A stretch of 64,000 bases of DNA from Streptomyces antioxidans (GTDB lineage: Bacteria > Actinomycetota > Actinomycetes > Streptomycetales > Streptomycetaceae), in the NCBI RefSeq assembly GCF_000968685.2, contig NZ_LAKD02000032.1, positions 1-64,000 on the forward strand. The letters run 5' to 3'. The translations under genes were made by a program, and so were the position numbers. Below are positions 61,205 through 64,000 of the stretch, piece after piece (the first letter of the stretch is position 1; each line of letters starts with the position of its first letter). The notes under the pieces were generated by a model. The model made no database searches. It was not told the origin of the DNA and saw only the letters and a list, made by a program, of their open reading frames with translations.

Positions 61205-61223
61205 TCTGAGCTGAAAACTCAGA
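61205..61223. promoter_or_regulatory. Inverted repeat upstream of the XRE-cupin gene
   Basis: TCTGAG (61205-61210) and CTCAGA (61218-61223) around CTGAAAA, in a locally AT-rich stretch, 40 bases before the regulator start. Confidence 0.5.
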
Positions 61224-61310
61224 AATCTTTACTGCCCCGCTCCGCCGCTCAGCCGGTCCAGAGTCGGGCCAACGAGGCCATCGGGCCGTCGGCCCGCTCC
61301 CGCTGTCCGG

Positions 61311-61724
61311 TCACGACCGCCTCTCGTTCGGTGCCGAGTGCAGACGGTTGAGCGCGTGCCGGGCGCTCACGGCACCGATACCGTCCAGATCCCGAAGCTG
61401 GCGCGCGGAGAAACCGGAGAGCAGTTCGAGATTATCGATTCCGGCCCTGAGTAATGCATTGGCCAAACGATGTCCAATTCTGTCGTGTCCGAGGGCATCG
61501 AAGAGTTCGCCTCCCTCGCAGGAACCGCAGCGCCGTCCGGGCGTACTCGGCGCCATTTCCCAAGGACCGCAGCCATCACACATATCGATCACCCGGCCAT
61601 CCCATCGCGCCCTCGACCAGCTCATTTGGACGATGACTTCGCGGAGCGCACCGACACTGTCGGCCGCTGAGGAGGAATGCGTGGCGCCACAGATGTCACA
61701 TCGAATAGTGATCGAATGGCTCAT
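61311..61724 (-). CDS. Three-CxxC protein with C-terminal RNA-polymerase-alpha-CTD-like helix-hairpin-helix domain
   Basis: A 137-aa protein that I do not recognise as a named family. The N-terminal part has three CxxC pairs: Cys9/12 (CDIC), Cys49/52 (CDGC) and Cys66/69 (CGSC), enough for one or two zinc sites. The C-terminal part (about 78-129) reads like the alpha C-terminal domain of RNA polymerase: IGHRLANALLRAGIDNLELL, then SARQLRDLDGIGAVSARHAL, with two helix-hairpin-helix turns. Such domains bind DNA minor groove or polymerase partners. Upstream in-frame extensions lack coding character; ATG 61724 is chosen because the conserved zinc part begins there. A transcription-associated role is inference. 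Confidence 0.7.
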   Translation of the reverse strand: MSHSITIRCDICGATHSSSAADSVGALREVIVQMSWSRARWDGRVIDMCDGCGPWEMAPSTPGRRCGSCEGGELFDALGHDRIGHRLANALLRAGIDNLELLSGFSARQLRDLDGIGAVSARHALNRLHSAPNERRS

Positions 61725-62060
61725 GCGAGCATGATGGCAGAGAGCCTTCCCACGGGCCGTCCCCGTCATCGCTTTGCGGCCGCTCGGCCGCCCATGGGGA
61801 CATGCGTTTCTCACAGCCGCTTGATGACAAATGCGACTGTTACCCCGCCCGGAGTGGTGAAAGCGTGAGCTGGCAGTGGACAGCGAAGGGTCCGGGGGGA
61901 GACCGGGGGAGTCCGGGGGGAGTCCGCGCGAGCCGTTGTCAGCGGCTTGAGGCCCGTCTGCCCGACGGGGAACGCAACCACGACAATCCGGTATCCGGCC
62001 GAGTGCTGTCACCGCGAGCCCCACCGGGCTCACTTGACCGACGACGGAAACGGCTGGGTG
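61725..62060. other. Divergent intergenic region
   Basis: 336 bases between the CxxC/alpha-CTD-like gene and the amine-oxidase pair. No credible gene is seen. It holds GTCCGGGGGGA repeats near 61890-61925 (two exact copies and one partial) and the short dyad GCGGCCG/CGGCCGC near 61779-61794. Promoters for both directions must lie here, but I cannot point to them. Confidence 0.5.
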
Positions 62061-62879
62061 ATGACAGACAACGCGACGGACAAGGACGCGGCCGATACCA
62101 GGGGCGCCCGTGGGCGCCGTCACCGGAGGTGGCGCCTGGCCGCGGCGCTGGGTCTGACGGCGGTGCTGGCGGGCGGCGGGATCGCCGCCCTCCGGACGTC
62201 CGGACCGCCCGCGTCCGACGCCCCGGAGCCCGCGGCCGCCGTCGCCACCCACTCCGGCCGGCTGACGGCTGGGGAAGCGCGCGAGGCGTCCCGCATCGCC
62301 ATCGACGCCGCCACCCGGCCCGGCCCCGCGAAGGACCGTCAGAGGGCACCGCAGAAGAGCGACGGGGAGCGGAACGCCGCGGGCGGCTCCGGCGCCGAAC
62401 CGCTGGACACCCGCCGTCCGACCCGGGCCACGTCGGGATCATCCGCCAGCGACAGCCGGGCCGAGGTCCAGCTCTACGACTACGCCTCGGACACCCTCAT
62501 CACCAGGGTGGTCGATCTGCGCTCCAAGAAGGTACTCGACTCCGCCCGACGCCACGGCGTCCAGCCGCCTCCCACCCTGGCCGAGGCCCGCGAGGCGGTG
62601 AAGGTCATCCTCACCGACCGCCGGCTCGGCCCGGGGATGCGCGAGTCCTATGCAGCGCAGACCGGGAAGCGGCTGGCCTCGCCCGCCCAACTGCGCCTCC
62701 AGAGCATGTCGTTCCTCGGCTCCCGGGCCAAGGGAGTGGACGGTGCCCGGAAGGTGTCCCGGTGCGGTGAGCACCGCTGTGTGCAGCTGTTCGTGCGCAT
62801 TCCGGGTGGCAAGTGGATCGACACCAGCCGGATCGTCATCGATCTGTCGGCCAGGCGCGCCGCCGTCATCGGCCTGTGA
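62061..62879 (+). CDS. Membrane-anchored copper-amine-oxidase N-domain-like protein
   Basis: A 272-aa protein with a basic cytoplasmic start, one transmembrane helix (about 26-45), a disordered Ala/Pro/Arg stretch (48-132) and an external domain. Residues 134-190 read like the N3 domain of copper amine oxidases: AEVQLYDYASDTLITRVVDL, then KVLDSARRHGVQPPPTLAEAREAVKVIL and a DRRLG end. The next gene, 14 bases on, is the catalytic domain of a copper amine oxidase that itself lacks N domains, so the two appear to be halves of one enzyme. Cys235 and Cys240 may bridge. Start ATG 62061, weak ribosome site. Confidence 0.65.
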   Translation: MTDNATDKDAADTRGARGRRHRRWRLAAALGLTAVLAGGGIAALRTSGPPASDAPEPAAAVATHSGRLTAGEAREASRIAIDAATRPGPAKDRQRAPQKSDGERNAAGGSGAEPLDTRRPTRATSGSSASDSRAEVQLYDYASDTLITRVVDLRSKKVLDSARRHGVQPPPTLAEAREAVKVILTDRRLGPGMRESYAAQTGKRLASPAQLRLQSMSFLGSRAKGVDGARKVSRCGEHRCVQLFVRIPGGKWIDTSRIVIDLSARRAAVIGL

Positions 62880-62893
62880 GGGGAGCCTCGTCC

Positions 62894-64000
62894 GTGTCCA
62901 GTCTGTTTCGGCGTGCCCATGTGGTCCGGCGCGCCCGTCCGCTGTGCCGCGCCCATCCGCTGTGGCGGGCCCGTGTGCTGCTCCCCGTGGTGGGACTGCT
63001 GGCCCTGTGGCTGCCGGGTCCGGCCGCCGCCGCGCCCGCGAGCGCCGCGGCGGAGCCGTCCTGCCCCGCCGCGGATCGCATCGACACCACCCTCAAGAAC
63101 GGCGCCAGGTGGCAGATGTGCTGGGACATCGACCGCAACACCGGTGCGGTGCTGAGCGATGTGACCTACACCCCGAACCGTTCCGCCCCCACCCGGGTAC
63201 TCAAAAGTGCCTCGCTCGCCGAGGTGCATGTGCCCTATGACAGCGGTCAGCCGCGCTTCTACGACGTCTCGGCGATCGGCTTCGGCGATCTGGAGCAGGG
63301 CACGCTCACCCGGCTCAGCGCCGAGGACTGCCCCGACGGGCGGCTCCACGACTTCCGTGACACCCCGGTGCTGTGCGTAGCGGAGCAGCCCCGGCCGTTC
63401 GCCTACAAGAGCGCCGTGGAGAAGGGCGTGCTGCACGGCACCGATCTGGTCGTCTTCTCGGTCTCCGAGATCGGCTGGTACGACTACATCACCGAGTGGC
63501 GCTTCTCGGACGACGGCTCCATCACCCCCCGGTCGGGCGCCACCGGAAGCCTCTCGCCGTTCCAGTTCTCCGATGCGGGCAGCGGCTGGCCGACCGGGGT
63601 GGGCTCCACCCGGTTCAGCGAGAACCACTCCCACAACATCTTCTGGCGGCTGGACTTCGACGTCGACGGAGAGTCCAAGAACACCGTGGAGCAGTACGAC
63701 TACCTGGGCGGCGGCACGGCCGCGCGCACCACCAAGCGCACCGTGTTCTCCCGTGAGAGCGCGGCGGACCTCGCGCCCACCCGCTTCTGGCGGGTGGTGA
63801 ACCCCGCCGCCGAGAACTCCGACGGCCACGCCAAGTCCTGGGAGATCGACAACCACCACAGCGATCAGTACCGGGGACCGCACGAGACCGAGGAGTTCAC
63901 CCACCACGACATGTACTTCACGCAGTACCGGGAGTGCGAGCGGCTGGCCTACGGCAACACCGCCCCGGACTGCGCCGCCTCGGTCGACAAGTACACCGGC
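62894..64000 (+). CDS. Secreted copper amine oxidase-like catalytic domain (partial, runs off the window)
   Basis: The first 369 residues of an exported enzyme; the gene continues past 64000. After a basic leader and signal helix (about 25-50) the chain enters the amine oxidase catalytic domain directly: SLAEVHVPYDSG (107-118), the catalytic-base Asp124 in YDVSAIGFG, the cofactor tyrosine Tyr196 in SEIGWYDYITEWRF, and copper ligands His245 and His247 in ENHSHNIFWRLDFDVDG. Topaquinone motifs normally read T-x-x-N-Y-D/E; here Trp195 replaces Asn. The N2 and N3 domains are absent and seem to be supplied by the preceding gene. I recall Streptomyces entries named tyramine oxidase subunit B that fit this. 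Start GTG 62894 after GGGGAG; GTG 62876 is an alternative. Confidence 0.75.
   Translation, partial: MSSLFRRAHVVRRARPLCRAHPLWRARVLLPVVGLLALWLPGPAAAAPASAAAEPSCPAADRIDTTLKNGARWQMCWDIDRNTGAVLSDVTYTPNRSAPTRVLKSASLAEVHVPYDSGQPRFYDVSAIGFGDLEQGTLTRLSAEDCPDGRLHDFRDTPVLCVAEQPRPFAYKSAVEKGVLHGTDLVVFSVSEIGWYDYITEWRFSDDGSITPRSGATGSLSPFQFSDAGSGWPTGVGSTRFSENHSHNIFWRLDFDVDGESKNTVEQYDYLGGGTAARTTKRTVFSRESAADLAPTRFWRVVNPAAENSDGHAKSWEIDNHHSDQYRGPHETEEFTHHDMYFTQYRECERLAYGNTAPDCAASVDKYTG

Noticed and set aside
1..64000. CRISPR array, tRNA/rRNA genes, insertion sequences, prophage or integration sites
   Set aside because: No regularly spaced repeats, cloverleaf-like sequences, transposase motifs or phage genes were seen.

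Overview
The window is high-GC chromosomal DNA from an actinomycete, almost certainly a Streptomyces. The evidence is strong G/C third-position bias, GTG and TTG starts, divergent leaderless-type promoters, a spore-associated protein A homologue, an LPMO, and a gylR-glpK pair. I see no rRNA, tRNA, CRISPR array, insertion sequence or prophage. Almost all of it is coding.

Layout. 0-6 kb: an F420-type reductase, a 51-aa small protein, htpG, a TetR/PLP-dehydratase divergent pair, a VOC protein. 5.4-8.5 kb: a regulator with two MerR domains, divergent from a UvrA-like (DrrC-type) ABC protein. 8.5-11 kb: an ascorbate-type PTS (IIC and fused IIA-IIB). 11-16.5 kb: MFS pump, CGNR zinc-finger regulator, acetate-type symporter with small partner, PucR regulator. 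16.7-20 kb: SnoaL-like protein, SapA, membrane-anchored LPMO, MFS pump. 20.4-23.6 kb: MscS channel and a NarL-type two-component system. 24.8-26.0 kb: a compact two-gene RiPP locus, a 63-aa precursor ending in a Thr-rich/Asp-Asp core plus an ATP-grasp ligase (graspetide type). 26.2-33 kb: GH15 enzyme, galactonate dehydratase, pyruvate carboxylase. 33-39 kb: TetR-regulated DHA2 pump with twin perfect operators, DUF3662 protein, secreted GH92 mannosidase, beta-helix protein.

39.1-45.4 kb is a six-gene operon (dehydrogenase, enolase-superfamily enzyme, ABC importer, TIM-barrel isomerase) opposite a LysR regulator: a self-contained uptake and catabolism unit for an unknown sugar or acid. 47.3-51.4 kb is an aldaric acid locus (gluconate-type permease, glucarate dehydratase, talarate/galactarate dehydratase). 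Together with dgoD the window has four enolase-superfamily enzymes, pointing to a plant-polymer or sugar-acid lifestyle.

51.6-57.7 kb: P450, RsbW-like ATPase, gylR-glpK without glpF/glpD, SseB-like protein, uppP. 57.8-61.2 kb: cupin-XRE regulator, FAD amine oxidase and MHS permease in one operon. 61.3 kb: an unusual protein with three CxxC pairs and an RNA-polymerase-alpha-CTD-like helix-hairpin-helix domain. 62-64 kb: what looks like a copper amine oxidase split over two genes, a membrane-anchored N-domain protein followed by a secreted catalytic domain that runs off the window and has Trp where the cofactor motif normally has Asn.

All functions are from reading the translated sequence by eye; no database search was run.
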